Positions 42,986-51,813 of a stretch of DNA of 64,000 nucleotides are shown piece after piece. Under the pieces are notes generated by a model. It was given only the letters and a program-made list of their open reading frames with translations, was not told the origin of the DNA and made no database searches. The translations under genes were made by a program, and so were the position numbers. Positions within the stretch are counted from its first letter, which is position 1. Each line of letters opens with the position of its first letter. Source of the stretch: an uncultured cyanobacterium (GTDB lineage Bacteria > Cyanobacteriota > Cyanobacteriia > Cyanobacteriales > Chroococcidiopsidaceae); NCBI GenBank assembly GCA_946221495.1, contig CAMIFA010000003.1:17980-81979 (forward strand), in the 5' to 3' direction.

Positions 42986-44518
42986 TTACGTTGCTTCCTT
43001 CTTGCGGCTTGTCAAGTCACCCACTTTCTGGAATACACCCCACTCGATCTGCTCTTCACTGAGGTCTGGATCAACACCAGCAAACACATCTCTATAGAGG
43101 GTGCGAGCGCCATGCCAGAGATGACCAAAGAAGAACAACAGAGCAAATACAGCGTGACCGAAGGTAAACCAACCTCTGGTACTGGTGCGGAATACACCAT
43201 CAGAGTTTAAAGTTTCCCGGTCAAATTCAAAAATTTCACCTAATTGGGCGCGACGAGCATACTTCTTGACATCTGCTGGATCATCAAAACTTTGACCATC
43301 CAAATTACCGCCGTAGAAGCTGACGTTAACACCAGTTTGCTCAAAGCTGTACTTAGATTCAGCACGACGGAAGGGGATATCCGCGCGCACAATGCCATCT
43401 TTATCAGTCAAGATTACTGGGAAAGTTTCAAAGAAGTTAGGCAGACGACGAACTGATAATTCACGTCCTTCGCCATCTTTGAAAACCGGATGACCTAGCC
43501 AAGACTGAGCCAGACCATCGCCTTTATTCATCGGACCTACGCGGAACAAACCACCTTTTGCTGGGTTGTTGCCCACGTAGTCGTAAAAGGCAAGTTTTTC
43601 GGGAATCTCTGACCAAGCTTGTGCAAGAGTTGCACCTTCAGCAGTTCTTTCTTGCACACGGCGATCAATTTCCTGCTGGAAGTATCCCTGATCCCACTGA
43701 TAGCGGGTAGGTCCAAACAGTTCAATCGGCGTAGTGGCATGACCGTACCACATTGTGCCAGCAACAACGAAGGCAGCAAAGAAGACGGCAGCAATACTGC
43801 TAGAAAGTACGGTTTCGATATTCCCCATCCGTAGGGCTTTGTAGAGCCGTTCCGGTGGACGAACACTCAAGTGGAATAAACCAGCAATAATGCCAACGAT
43901 CCCAGCAGCAATATGGTGAGCGACAACGCCACCAGCATTAAAGGGGTTAAAGCCTGCTGGTCCCCATTCAGGGGCAACAGGTTGGACGCTACCAGTTAGA
44001 CCGTAAGGGTCAGAAACCCACATTCCAGGACCAAATAGTCCTGTTAGGTGAAAAGCACCAAAGCCAAAGCAAAGTAGACCAGACAAAAGCAAATGAATGC
44101 CAAACATTTTTGGCAAGTCAAGAGCGGGTTCTCCGGTACGGGGGTCTCTAAAAAGTTCTAAGTCCCAGTAAACCCAGTGCCAAACGGCAGCTAAGAATAA
44201 CCACCCAGAAAGGATAATATGAGCGGCGGCAACGCCTTCAAATGACCAAATTCCGGGATCGGTGGCAGCACCACCAGTAACGTTCCAACCACCCCAAGAT
44301 TGGGTAACGCCCAAACGTGCCATAAAGGGCAGTACGAACATCCCCTGTCGCCACATTGGGTTGAGAATCGGATCGCTGGGATCAAAGATCGCCAGTTCGT
44401 ACAGCGCCATTGAACCAGCCCAACCTGCTACAAGAGCAGTATGCATTAAGTGTACAGAAATCAGCCGCCCCGGATCGTTCAGAACGACTGTGTGTACTCG
44501 GTACCAGGGTAGTCCCAT
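42986..44518 (-). CDS. psbB: Photosystem II CP47 chlorophyll apoprotein
   Basis: CP47 is the inner antenna protein of photosystem II. The 510-residue sequence is full length and begins MGLPWYRVHTVVLNDPGRLI. It has six membrane helices with many His ligands for chlorophyll (HLMHTALVAGW, HHIAAGIVGIIAGLFHLSV, FGHAVFALLFFFGHLWHGA). The large lumenal loop (about 260-440) has the expected VNVSFYGGNLDGQSF. A strong Shine-Dalgarno site precedes it. It leads the psbB-psbT-nrdR-rpsA group. Confidence 0.98.
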   Translation of the reverse strand: MGLPWYRVHTVVLNDPGRLISVHLMHTALVAGWAGSMALYELAIFDPSDPILNPMWRQGMFVLPFMARLGVTQSWGGWNVTGGAATDPGIWSFEGVAAAHIILSGWLFLAAVWHWVYWDLELFRDPRTGEPALDLPKMFGIHLLLSGLLCFGFGAFHLTGLFGPGMWVSDPYGLTGSVQPVAPEWGPAGFNPFNAGGVVAHHIAAGIVGIIAGLFHLSVRPPERLYKALRMGNIETVLSSSIAAVFFAAFVVAGTMWYGHATTPIELFGPTRYQWDQGYFQQEIDRRVQERTAEGATLAQAWSEIPEKLAFYDYVGNNPAKGGLFRVGPMNKGDGLAQSWLGHPVFKDGEGRELSVRRLPNFFETFPVILTDKDGIVRADIPFRRAESKYSFEQTGVNVSFYGGNLDGQSFDDPADVKKYARRAQLGEIFEFDRETLNSDGVFRTSTRGWFTFGHAVFALLFFFGHLWHGARTLYRDVFAGVDPDLSEEQIEWGVFQKVGDLTSRKKEAT

Positions 44519-44528
44519 CGACTACGCT

Positions 44529-44534
44529 CCTCCT
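44529..44534 (-). promoter_or_regulatory. Strong Shine-Dalgarno site of psbB
   Basis: CCTCCT on the plus strand gives AGGAGG on the coding strand, ten bases before the ATG. Most genes of this window lack so strong a site, so it fits high translation of a photosystem subunit. Confidence 0.85.
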
Positions 44535-44766
44535 AGATTAGTTGTGTCTACAAGGCAATTTTTCAACTTTTTGTTATTGTTTGTTATTGCCAGATGCTGA
44601 TTCCAATCACAGGTGTCTTTTTAAGTTAGACATTTGTTCGCGGTCAGCAAGCGTGGCAACACAAAACAAAAATGAGAATTATTAAAAAAGTGTAACTATT
44701 GCCTGAACCGAATGCAAGCTAAAGAAACAAGCGATCGCAATAGTTCGCCTAATTTCATCCGCCTTT

Positions 44767-45102
44767 TTACTGAACTAGAGATTGGATATTTACTGCCTGA
44801 CATATTGCTTCTGCTGCACCCAGGCGCTCGATTATCTGTTCAGCAGTAAGCAGCCGTTTCAGCACGACTTGCCCAATCGCCTGCTCAACTGGCGCACCTG
44901 CGGCTGGAGCAATGATTTTTACCTCAACGGTTAAAATTACGTCCTCGACTTGATAAAGCCACAATTTCTCACTTGCTTGTACCAAACAAAAATTGAGGCG
45001 CTGAATATCTGGTTGCCGCCGCCAAGCGATTTCATTCCACAAACCATCAGATGCCCATACCCTGCCAACTGTCCAGCCATCAGTTAGAAAAAAATATTTC
45101 AC
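44767..45102 (-). CDS. Conserved cyanobacterial protein of unknown function
   Basis: The frame encodes 111 residues with no signal peptide. It begins MKYFFLTDGWTVGRVWASDG and has a Trp-rich first half and a helical C-terminus (AEQIIERLGAAEAICQAVN). The style is that of a small conserved cyanobacterial protein; I know no function. The start is ATG at 45102. It follows the aspartyl-protease-like gene on the same strand. Confidence 0.6.
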   Translation of the reverse strand: MKYFFLTDGWTVGRVWASDGLWNEIAWRRQPDIQRLNFCLVQASEKLWLYQVEDVILTVEVKIIAPAAGAPVEQAIGQVVLKRLLTAEQIIERLGAAEAICQAVNIQSLVQ

Positions 45103-45184
45103 ATTCTTGGGCTACTAGAGTTGAAGTTGCTGTTTAACATAGCGCGATCTGAACGTTAAGTTATGAGCGCACGTCTGTTACTAG

Positions 45185-45628
45185 TTAGAGAATCGTTAGA
45201 TAAGTCTGCGTCGGACTAATAGGTAAAAGCTTTAATCGTTGGTTTTGCAAGTCCAGTTCAACACCTAGTGCTTCTAGGGGAATAACTCCTAGTAAGGGTG
45301 CGCCACCGCCTGGGAGTTCCAAACACTCAAAAGTTCCCTCTCTCCCCAGCAAAGAAATTTTAGCATCCTGAAATATCCGAGCCTTCCCGATTCCTGTAGC
45401 CGTTTCAACATCCACTTCTTTTAACAGCTCTAAGCCTAGTTGAGCGATCACCTTAGAGGGTAGGCATAGAGTTGTAGCTCCAGTATCTACTAATACGTCA
45501 TTTAAGGTGACAGAGCGCACTTGCTCAACAGGAATAAACCCCCTTGCTGCAAGAACCTCGTCTGGACGATTAGTAATAACCAACGTTGTCGTAATTTTAC
45601 CCATCGAATTATTGGGGGTTAACAGCAT
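45185..45628 (-). CDS. Retropepsin-like aspartyl protease family protein
   Basis: The 147-residue protein carries the motif VLVDTGATTLCLP, the DTG active site of single-domain clan AA aspartyl proteases, with the downstream hydrophobic-hydrophobic-Gly element in LLGVIPLEALG. As in retropepsins it would need to dimerise. A later ATG (45604, MGKITTTLVITNRPDE) may be the true start and would give 139 residues. Substrate unknown. It has no signal peptide. Confidence 0.75.
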   Translation of the reverse strand: MLLTPNNSMGKITTTLVITNRPDEVLAARGFIPVEQVRSVTLNDVLVDTGATTLCLPSKVIAQLGLELLKEVDVETATGIGKARIFQDAKISLLGREGTFECLELPGGGAPLLGVIPLEALGVELDLQNQRLKLLPISPTQTYLTIL

Positions 45629-45874
45629 AATCTTCCTCTGGGTTACTCTACTTCAAATATCGCTATTTTTTGTCGGAGTTGGCAAAGGCGATCGCGCTCC
45701 AATAATGTTTATAGGATTTTGCTTGTTCTAACGAAGAATTTTCATTTAAGGTGATCGCGCTTGCAAGCAATGCTTTATTTCTAAGTGAGTGCCTTTTTTT
45801 TAACTAATTTCTCAGATAATAAAGTTGTACTATTTTTTATATTCAACTTAATTTTATTGTAGTTAAAACTTATT

Positions 45875-46981
45875 TTACAACTCACCATTGATATTTTCAT
45901 ATTGGCGTTTGCACGCATAAGAGCAAAATTTGTAATTGCGGAAAGAGCCACCCTGTATAGGGTTACTTTTATAAGTTTTGCGGCAATGTTCACAAGCAAA
46001 TGGAGTAGGAGGTACTATCCCTTCTTTAGGCGGCTTAATCTTTTCTAGTAATTCTGTAATATTGTTGCGTATTTTATAATCAGATTCTTCTAAAGCAAGT
46101 AAGCGGCTTTGGATCTCTGCCTGCACTGCTTCAAGCCTCTTTGAGATATTTATAGAAATAGAACGCACTTGCTCTTGTAGGGATTTAATTTCTCGGGCAA
46201 GGTGCTGAGTTAGTTGATTAGAATCTTCACTACTAGCTTTTAGGTAATGAAACAACTGTTGTGTTTGTACTAACTGATGCTCTAAGTCAACTAAAAGTGA
46301 GCTATCAGTTGTTTCTAATGAACTTATTGGTTGCTTTTGGATATCGCCCAATAATTCATATATAAATTTAATTTCATCACGAATCGAATTAATCTCAGAA
46401 TTATCTAATACAGTAAAATGAGAAACTTTAATGTCTAGAGCTTGAAGTTGCTTATTCGAGGATTGAATCTCGTTTGAAAGGTGTTGATGAAGTTTTGTAG
46501 CGTCTATAGTGCTTGTTTGCAGCTGATTAACTAATTGCCCTAATTCTCCAAACTGGTGCTGTACGTCAGGTAATAGTGAGTTATAAAACTGTTTCTCTAA
46601 ATCTTGTATTTGTCCTTCGATGCGGCTAGGAAACTCATTTTTATAAGTTTCCAAATTTGTTAAGCGACTTTCTATTTCTACTTGTTCTGAGCGATTAGGT
46701 AAGTATCTGATAGCTTCGTTAAGAAACTCTCGCTCTTTTGAGTATTGCTGCTCTAAGTTATTAACGATAGATTGATGCTGCTGAGTGACTTCATATAATC
46801 GTCGGCGATTGTTAGATAAGTTCAGACCTACAGCTAAAGATAGGGATAAAGAAGTTGCCGCAGCAAAAGCAACTTGCTGAAACACTAAGGAGGCAACAGA
46901 GCCACCAATAGAGCTAATAGCTAGTAAAGACTCTGCACTATTAAACCAACTCTGAGTTTTTGGAGCTGCGGGTTTTGGCAT
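45875..46981 (-). CDS. Membrane coiled-coil protein with C-terminal zinc ribbon
   Basis: The 368-residue protein starts with a short polar end and then one or two membrane helices (about 15-55, AISSIGGSVASLVFQQVA). A very long coiled coil follows (about 60-320, many heptads and Gln/Glu). At the C-terminus a metal-binding Cys set is visible: CEHC, then 19 residues, then CSYAC, a CX2C-X19-CX3C pattern. This combination (anchor, rod, zinc end) is uncommon. It could tether a cytosolic zinc-ribbon head to the membrane. No family is recognised. Confidence 0.65.
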   Translation of the reverse strand: MPKPAAPKTQSWFNSAESLLAISSIGGSVASLVFQQVAFAAATSLSLSLAVGLNLSNNRRRLYEVTQQHQSIVNNLEQQYSKEREFLNEAIRYLPNRSEQVEIESRLTNLETYKNEFPSRIEGQIQDLEKQFYNSLLPDVQHQFGELGQLVNQLQTSTIDATKLHQHLSNEIQSSNKQLQALDIKVSHFTVLDNSEINSIRDEIKFIYELLGDIQKQPISSLETTDSSLLVDLEHQLVQTQQLFHYLKASSEDSNQLTQHLAREIKSLQEQVRSISINISKRLEAVQAEIQSRLLALEESDYKIRNNITELLEKIKPPKEGIVPPTPFACEHCRKTYKSNPIQGGSFRNYKFCSYACKRQYENINGEL

Positions 46982-47178
46982 CGTTTTTCACGTTATACCG
47001 TTACATTTCAAGTAGCCCTTAATTCAAGGTCTTTATCAAGAGGTTTAACGAAGAATTTGCATTATCAAAGGTTTTAATGAAAAATTTGTGAAGCTGCCAC
47101 TAAAGCTGCAATGTATAGGTTAAGTAGAGCCGCTAAGATAGGATGTGAGTCTCTGCTGCTCAAATTAAAGTTTTAGCT

Positions 47179-49104
47179 ATGCGATCGCCCACCTCTATCC
47201 AATTCCAAGATACTTTTGATGTCATCGTCGTCGGTGCAGGTCATTCCGGTTGTGAAGCTGCGCTGGCAGCAGCGCGGCTAGGCTGTCGTACCCTACTTTT
47301 AACCCTTAACCTAGACAAAATTGCTTGGCAACCGTGTAACCCCGCCGTAGGAGGTCCTGCTAAATCTCAGTTAACTCATGAAGTGGATGCACTAGGTGGG
47401 GAAATTGGCAAAATGGCAGATCGCACCTACTTGCAAAAGCGTGTGCTGAATTCTTCTAGAGGTCCAGCTGTGTGGGCATTACGGGCGCAGACAGATAAGC
47501 GAGAATATGCCGCCGTAATGAAGGGAATTGTCGAGAACCAGGAAAACTTGACAATTAGGGAAAGCATGGTTACAGACTTAGTTTTGGGTGCTAACGAGCA
47601 AGTAATTGGTGTAGAAACTTACTTTGGTGTAGCATTCCAAGCACCTGCTGTGATCTTGACAACTGGCACATTTCTGGGTGGTCGGATTTGGGTTGGCAAT
47701 AAATCAATGCCAGCTGGACGCGCTGGAGAATTTGCCGCCGAAGGGCTAACTCAAACACTGAATCAGTTAGGCTTTGAAACAGGGCGACTGAAGACGGGGA
47801 CACCAGCACGAGTAGATAAGCGATCGCTGAACTATAGCAAGTTAGAACCTCAGCCTGGTGATCCAGAGGTGCGCTGGTTCTCTTTTGATCCGAATGTTTG
47901 GGTAGAACGCGAACAGCTACCTTGTTATCTGACTCGCACTACAGCCCAAACTCATGACATAATTCGGGATAATTTACATTTGTCGCCAGTATACGGCGGT
48001 TGGGTGGATGCTAAAGGACCGCGTTATTGTCCCAGCATCGAAGATAAAATTGTCCGCTTTGCGGATAAGGAAAGCCACCAAATATTTATTGAACCGGAAG
48101 GGCGAGATATTCCCGAACTGTATATTCAAGGCTTATCGACAGGCTTACCAGAAGCAATTCAACTGGCGATGTTGCGATCGCTTCCTGGTTTAGAAAACTG
48201 TGCCATGCTACGTCCAGCTTATGCAGTTGAATATGACTATTTGCCAGCAACTCAGTGTTACCCGACGCTGATGACTAAATTAATTGCCGGGTTATTTTGT
48301 GCGGGACAGATTAATGGCACAACTGGCTATGAAGAAGCAGCAGCGCAAGGCATTGTCGCTGGAATTAATGCGGCACGGTATGCTCAACATCAAGAGATGA
48401 TTGTATTTTCCCGCGAGCAGAGCTACATCGGCACATTAGTTGATGATCTGTGTACAAAAGACTTGCGCGAACCTTATCGAATGCTCACAAGTCGCTCTGA
48501 GTATCGGTTGTTGCTGCGTTCGGATAACGCAGATCAACGCCTTACGCCATTAGGACGTGAAATCGGTTTAATTGATGATCGCCGTTGGCAGTTATTTAAC
48601 TCCAAGCAAGCTAATATTACGGCGGAAAAAGAACGACTCCACACTACACGAGTAAAAGAACTCGATCCAATCGGACAAGCGATCGCCTCTGACACTGGAC
48701 AAGCAATTAAAAACTCAATTACCCTAGCTGACTTACTACGTCGTCCTGGCTTCCACTACGTTGATTTAGATCGCTACGGACTCAGCAACCCTAGCCTTGA
48801 CTCCTCTGAGAAAGCAGGTGCTGAAATTGATATCAAGTATTCTGGCTATCTCCAGCGCCAGCAGAACCAAATTGACGCTATTAGTCGCCAAGCTCATCGC
48901 TCGTTACCGCCAGATTTAGATTACTCAGCGATTGACACCCTTTCTAAAGAAGCACGGGAAAAACTAGCCAAGGTGCAACCGTTAACAATTGGACAAGCGG
49001 CGCGAATTGGTGGCGTTAATCCAGCAGATGTAAATGCGTTGCTGGTGTATTTGGAGGTGCGATCGCGTGTCTCTGCAACTGAGTCAGCACTTTTGAGATT
49101 GTGA
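47179..49104 (+). CDS. mnmG: tRNA uridine-5-carboxymethylaminomethyl modification enzyme MnmG (GidA)
   Basis: MnmG, with MnmE, adds the carboxymethylaminomethyl group to U34 of several tRNAs, using FAD and folate. The 641-residue sequence begins with the Rossmann FAD site VVGAGHSGCEAALAAARLG. It has the family motifs RGPAVWALRAQTDK and CPSIEDKIVRFADKE, and the cysteine-containing GLFCAGQINGTTGYEEAAAQG. The length is right. The start ATG lies in a HIP1 site. No mnmE is nearby. Confidence 0.95.
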   Translation: MRSPTSIQFQDTFDVIVVGAGHSGCEAALAAARLGCRTLLLTLNLDKIAWQPCNPAVGGPAKSQLTHEVDALGGEIGKMADRTYLQKRVLNSSRGPAVWALRAQTDKREYAAVMKGIVENQENLTIRESMVTDLVLGANEQVIGVETYFGVAFQAPAVILTTGTFLGGRIWVGNKSMPAGRAGEFAAEGLTQTLNQLGFETGRLKTGTPARVDKRSLNYSKLEPQPGDPEVRWFSFDPNVWVEREQLPCYLTRTTAQTHDIIRDNLHLSPVYGGWVDAKGPRYCPSIEDKIVRFADKESHQIFIEPEGRDIPELYIQGLSTGLPEAIQLAMLRSLPGLENCAMLRPAYAVEYDYLPATQCYPTLMTKLIAGLFCAGQINGTTGYEEAAAQGIVAGINAARYAQHQEMIVFSREQSYIGTLVDDLCTKDLREPYRMLTSRSEYRLLLRSDNADQRLTPLGREIGLIDDRRWQLFNSKQANITAEKERLHTTRVKELDPIGQAIASDTGQAIKNSITLADLLRRPGFHYVDLDRYGLSNPSLDSSEKAGAEIDIKYSGYLQRQQNQIDAISRQAHRSLPPDLDYSAIDTLSKEAREKLAKVQPLTIGQAARIGGVNPADVNALLVYLEVRSRVSATESALLRL

Positions 49105-49215
49105 GCAGTAGGGAGTAAGCGCAGAATTGCTTTGCTCAGTCCCTAGTTCAATTCCTAAATAACTGCTGATTGCTACTATAAAATCTACACATCTAAAGCT
49201 GTGGAGTTAAGTGCA

Positions 49216-49791
49216 GTGGGATTATTTGACGATTTCAACCGCTTTTTGGAAAGCCGATTAGAAGAATTTTTGCGAAATAATCCCCACTTGGAGTTGGAAG
49301 CGCTGTTAGAGCAGTTGCGTGAACAAGAGGAAGATACCTTACAGCTAATTGCCGAATTGCAGTTACAAGAAAAGCGATCGCAGGATGAAATTTTGGCTAC
49401 AGCTCAAGAAATTCAACGCTGGCATATCCGAGTTGAAAAAGCAAAGACAGCCGGAAGACAAGACTTAGTTCAGCCAGCACAAGAGCGAGAAGCAGCACTA
49501 CTGCGGGAAGGTAATCAGCGTTGGGGACAAATGCAAGGGATCAAAGAACGCATTACTAAGGCAAAAGAGCTGCTAAAGCAGATCCAGCAACGCCGTCAAG
49601 AGGTACAAGCCAAAGCAGCCGAAGCGCAAGCTACTCGTACTAGCTATCAAGCATCACCCAGTTTTGAAACCACCGGATGGAATCAAAGCCGTAATTTTTC
49701 TAGTAAAGGTGCAGATGACTTAGAAACTGCGTTCCAAAGCTGGGAAACGCAAGACGAATTAGAGCAACTAAAGCGAAATCTAGGGCGGTAG
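49216..49791 (+). CDS. TIGR04376-type cyanobacterial coiled-coil protein
   Basis: From the GTG at 49216 the product is about 191 residues starting with the conserved GLFDDFNRFLESRLEEFLRN; a GTG at 49201 would add five residues. Most of it is helical and charged, with heptad-like sequence (QLQEKRSQDEILATAQEIQR). The end (DDLETAFQSWETQDELEQLK) recurs in these cyanobacterial proteins. Function is unknown; a cytosolic structural or regulatory role is possible. It is a singleton after mnmG. Confidence 0.8.
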   Translation: MGLFDDFNRFLESRLEEFLRNNPHLELEALLEQLREQEEDTLQLIAELQLQEKRSQDEILATAQEIQRWHIRVEKAKTAGRQDLVQPAQEREAALLREGNQRWGQMQGIKERITKAKELLKQIQQRRQEVQAKAAEAQATRTSYQASPSFETTGWNQSRNFSSKGADDLETAFQSWETQDELEQLKRNLGR

Positions 49792-49878
49792 AATTATCCT
49801 GAACTATACTCAAGAAATTTAACTTTGAGATTCTAATTTGTGTATAAAATAGTTGACATATATCACAAAAGGTGTGCT

Positions 49879-50664
49879 TCAACTCTTTGATAAGCGTTCC
49901 TCACGGAATAGGCGTAATGCATATTTTCCAGCTGGGGTGCGCCGCAGTTCTTTACAAACTAAAATCATTTCCCTGGGTAGTTCTTGTAAATTTAATCTCC
50001 CTTGATACTTCTTTCCCCGATACTCTGGTGGTCTGACTAAAGGCGCAGCGAGACAAGCAAAAGTGAGGTCAGCAGCACTGAAGTAATCGCCAATTAAATA
50101 GGAACGCCCATCAGCTAGGCGCTTATTCACGGTTGCAAAAATACGCTTAATTGTATCTAACGAACTTGCTGCTGACTGTGCTGTAATTTTATACCTGCGG
50201 CGGGCAAGAGAGCTAACTAAGGGAAAGACAATCGGAAACAACTTGCTTTCCAAAGATGGGACACCCTCGCACCAGAAGTGCCGCATTAGCTTACGGTTAT
50301 TTAGTAGGTAAGAGTAAGACCAACGTCTCACCGCAGTTCCCAATTGTGTATCAAACAAATGGGCAAGTTCTTCTACCTCTCGGCGTAAATTAATATCAGC
50401 AGGATAAAGCCGTTTATCGAGCGGGGCGATTCCATCAAGATACTGCAAAATATCTGTAGAGTCGGTGAATATATTATCTTGTGTAACTAAAACCGGAACT
50501 GATCTTCCACCATAAGGACGGGTATATAGCCAATGAAAACCCGGCAGATGACATTCTTCGATAAAAGGAATATTCAGCCGTTCTAACGCCCAACGTGCTT
50601 TTTCACAGTAATGACTGACTGCAAAAGTAATAAGGCGTGGAGTTTTATCTGAATCAACCTGCAT
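49879..50664 (-). CDS. Glutathione S-transferase family protein
   Basis: I take the ATG at 50664 (261 residues) because MQVDSDKTPRLITFAVSHYC is the likely start and the longer frame would overlap dapF. The thioredoxin-like domain has TFAVSHYCEKARWALERL, GGRSVPVLV (cis-Pro) and DSTDILQYLD. The C-terminal helical domain has SYLIGDYFSAADLTFACLAA. It is a full two-domain GST. It lies 35 bases after dapF on the same strand and may be co-transcribed. Substrate unknown. Confidence 0.85.
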   Translation of the reverse strand: MQVDSDKTPRLITFAVSHYCEKARWALERLNIPFIEECHLPGFHWLYTRPYGGRSVPVLVTQDNIFTDSTDILQYLDGIAPLDKRLYPADINLRREVEELAHLFDTQLGTAVRRWSYSYLLNNRKLMRHFWCEGVPSLESKLFPIVFPLVSSLARRRYKITAQSAASSLDTIKRIFATVNKRLADGRSYLIGDYFSAADLTFACLAAPLVRPPEYRGKKYQGRLNLQELPREMILVCKELRRTPAGKYALRLFREERLSKS

Positions 50665-50699
50665 AATTAACTTATCAGCTTTAAAGAGGAGTGATGGAG

Positions 50700-51536
50700 C
50701 TAAATCTGACCGGTAAAAACTCGCTCGGCTGGTCCTGTCATGTAAAGCCGTTGATCTGATGACCATTCAATTTCTAAACAGCCGCCTGGTAGTTCCACAG
50801 TGGCTATGCGATCGCATTTACCCGTCAATACTCCAGCAACTAACGCCGCACAAGCACCTGTACCACAAGCTAGCGTTGCACCCGCGCCTCGTTCCCAGAC
50901 GCGCATTTTGAGATAATTGCGCTCTATTAGTTGGATAAATTCTGTATTCGTGCGTTGGGGAAAAACTGGATGATGCTCAAACTGAGGACCAATAATTTCT
51001 AGGGAAACAGCTGCTACGTCTTCTACAAAGGTAATACAGTGGGGATTGCCCATACTCACACAAGTCACAGACCAAGATTTTCCTGCTACTTCTAAAGTTT
51101 GGTCAATTACTTTTTCGTCGTTTGGGCATAGTGTAGTAGGAATTTCAGCAGCGAGTAACTTTGGTTCACCCATATCAACTTTAACCCCACCATCAGTTGT
51201 AATTTGGGGTTTCATCACGCCAGCTAGAGTATGAATGCGATATTGAGCAACGTTGCTTTTATTCCCTTCTAATTGGGCAATAAACTTTGCTAAACAGCGA
51301 ATGCCATTACCACACATTTCTGGTTCAGAGCCATCGGAGTTGATAATTTGCATTGTATAGTCAGTGTGATCTTGACCAGGGAGGACAGAGATTACACCAT
51401 CTGCACCAATGCCAAAATTGCGATCGCACAACTTAATCGCTAATTCTGGCGTTACTATCGGTTCTGAAGATGAGCGATTGTCAATCAAAATAAAATCATT
51501 TCCGAGTCCGTGATACTTGGTAAACTCAATAGACAT
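50700..51536 (-). CDS. dapF: Diaminopimelate epimerase DapF
   Basis: DapF converts L,L- to meso-diaminopimelate for lysine and peptidoglycan synthesis. The paired catalytic cysteines are present: Cys75 in PEMCGNGIR and Cys224 in TLACGTGACAA. The N-terminal FTKYHGLGNDFILIDNR is the family start. The 278 residues are the normal length. It is divergent from hfq, 64 bases apart, a layout I know from other cyanobacteria. Confidence 0.96.
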   Translation of the reverse strand: MSIEFTKYHGLGNDFILIDNRSSSEPIVTPELAIKLCDRNFGIGADGVISVLPGQDHTDYTMQIINSDGSEPEMCGNGIRCLAKFIAQLEGNKSNVAQYRIHTLAGVMKPQITTDGGVKVDMGEPKLLAAEIPTTLCPNDEKVIDQTLEVAGKSWSVTCVSMGNPHCITFVEDVAAVSLEIIGPQFEHHPVFPQRTNTEFIQLIERNYLKMRVWERGAGATLACGTGACAALVAGVLTGKCDRIATVELPGGCLEIEWSSDQRLYMTGPAERVFTGQI

Positions 51537-51600
51537 TTAATTTCTCCGTTATCGTAATTGCAAGGGTAAGCTGAACGTAGCAGCAGTATTTTAATAAATT

Positions 51601-51813
51601 ATGAAGAGCGAATTTGACACAGCGCTACCTAGCATTCGACAAGTACAAACACTTATTAAAGAAGCAAAGACCGTACAGCTAAAAGTTATGACTGGCGATT
51701 TGCTGATTGGTAAAATTGGCTGGCAGGATCAAAATTGCCTGTGTCTGATTGACGAGAAAAATCAGCAGTTGATTGTTTGGCGACAGGCGATCGCTTATTT
51801 GCAGCCAAATTAA
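51601..51813 (+). CDS. hfq: Hfq-like Sm-fold protein (cyanobacterial type)
   Basis: The 70-residue protein has the Sm fold: an N-terminal helix (PSIRQVQTLIKEAK), strands TVQLKVMTGDLLIGKIGWQD (Sm1), and a C-terminal strand QQLIVWRQAIAYLQ in place of the usual YKH motif (Sm2). This divergence is typical of cyanobacterial Hfq. There it binds the pilus ATPase PilB1 and is needed for phototaxis and DNA uptake, with weak RNA-chaperone activity. The neighbour dapF supports the call. Its stop shares TTAA with the next gene. Confidence 0.92.
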   Translation: MKSEFDTALPSIRQVQTLIKEAKTVQLKVMTGDLLIGKIGWQDQNCLCLIDEKNQQLIVWRQAIAYLQPN

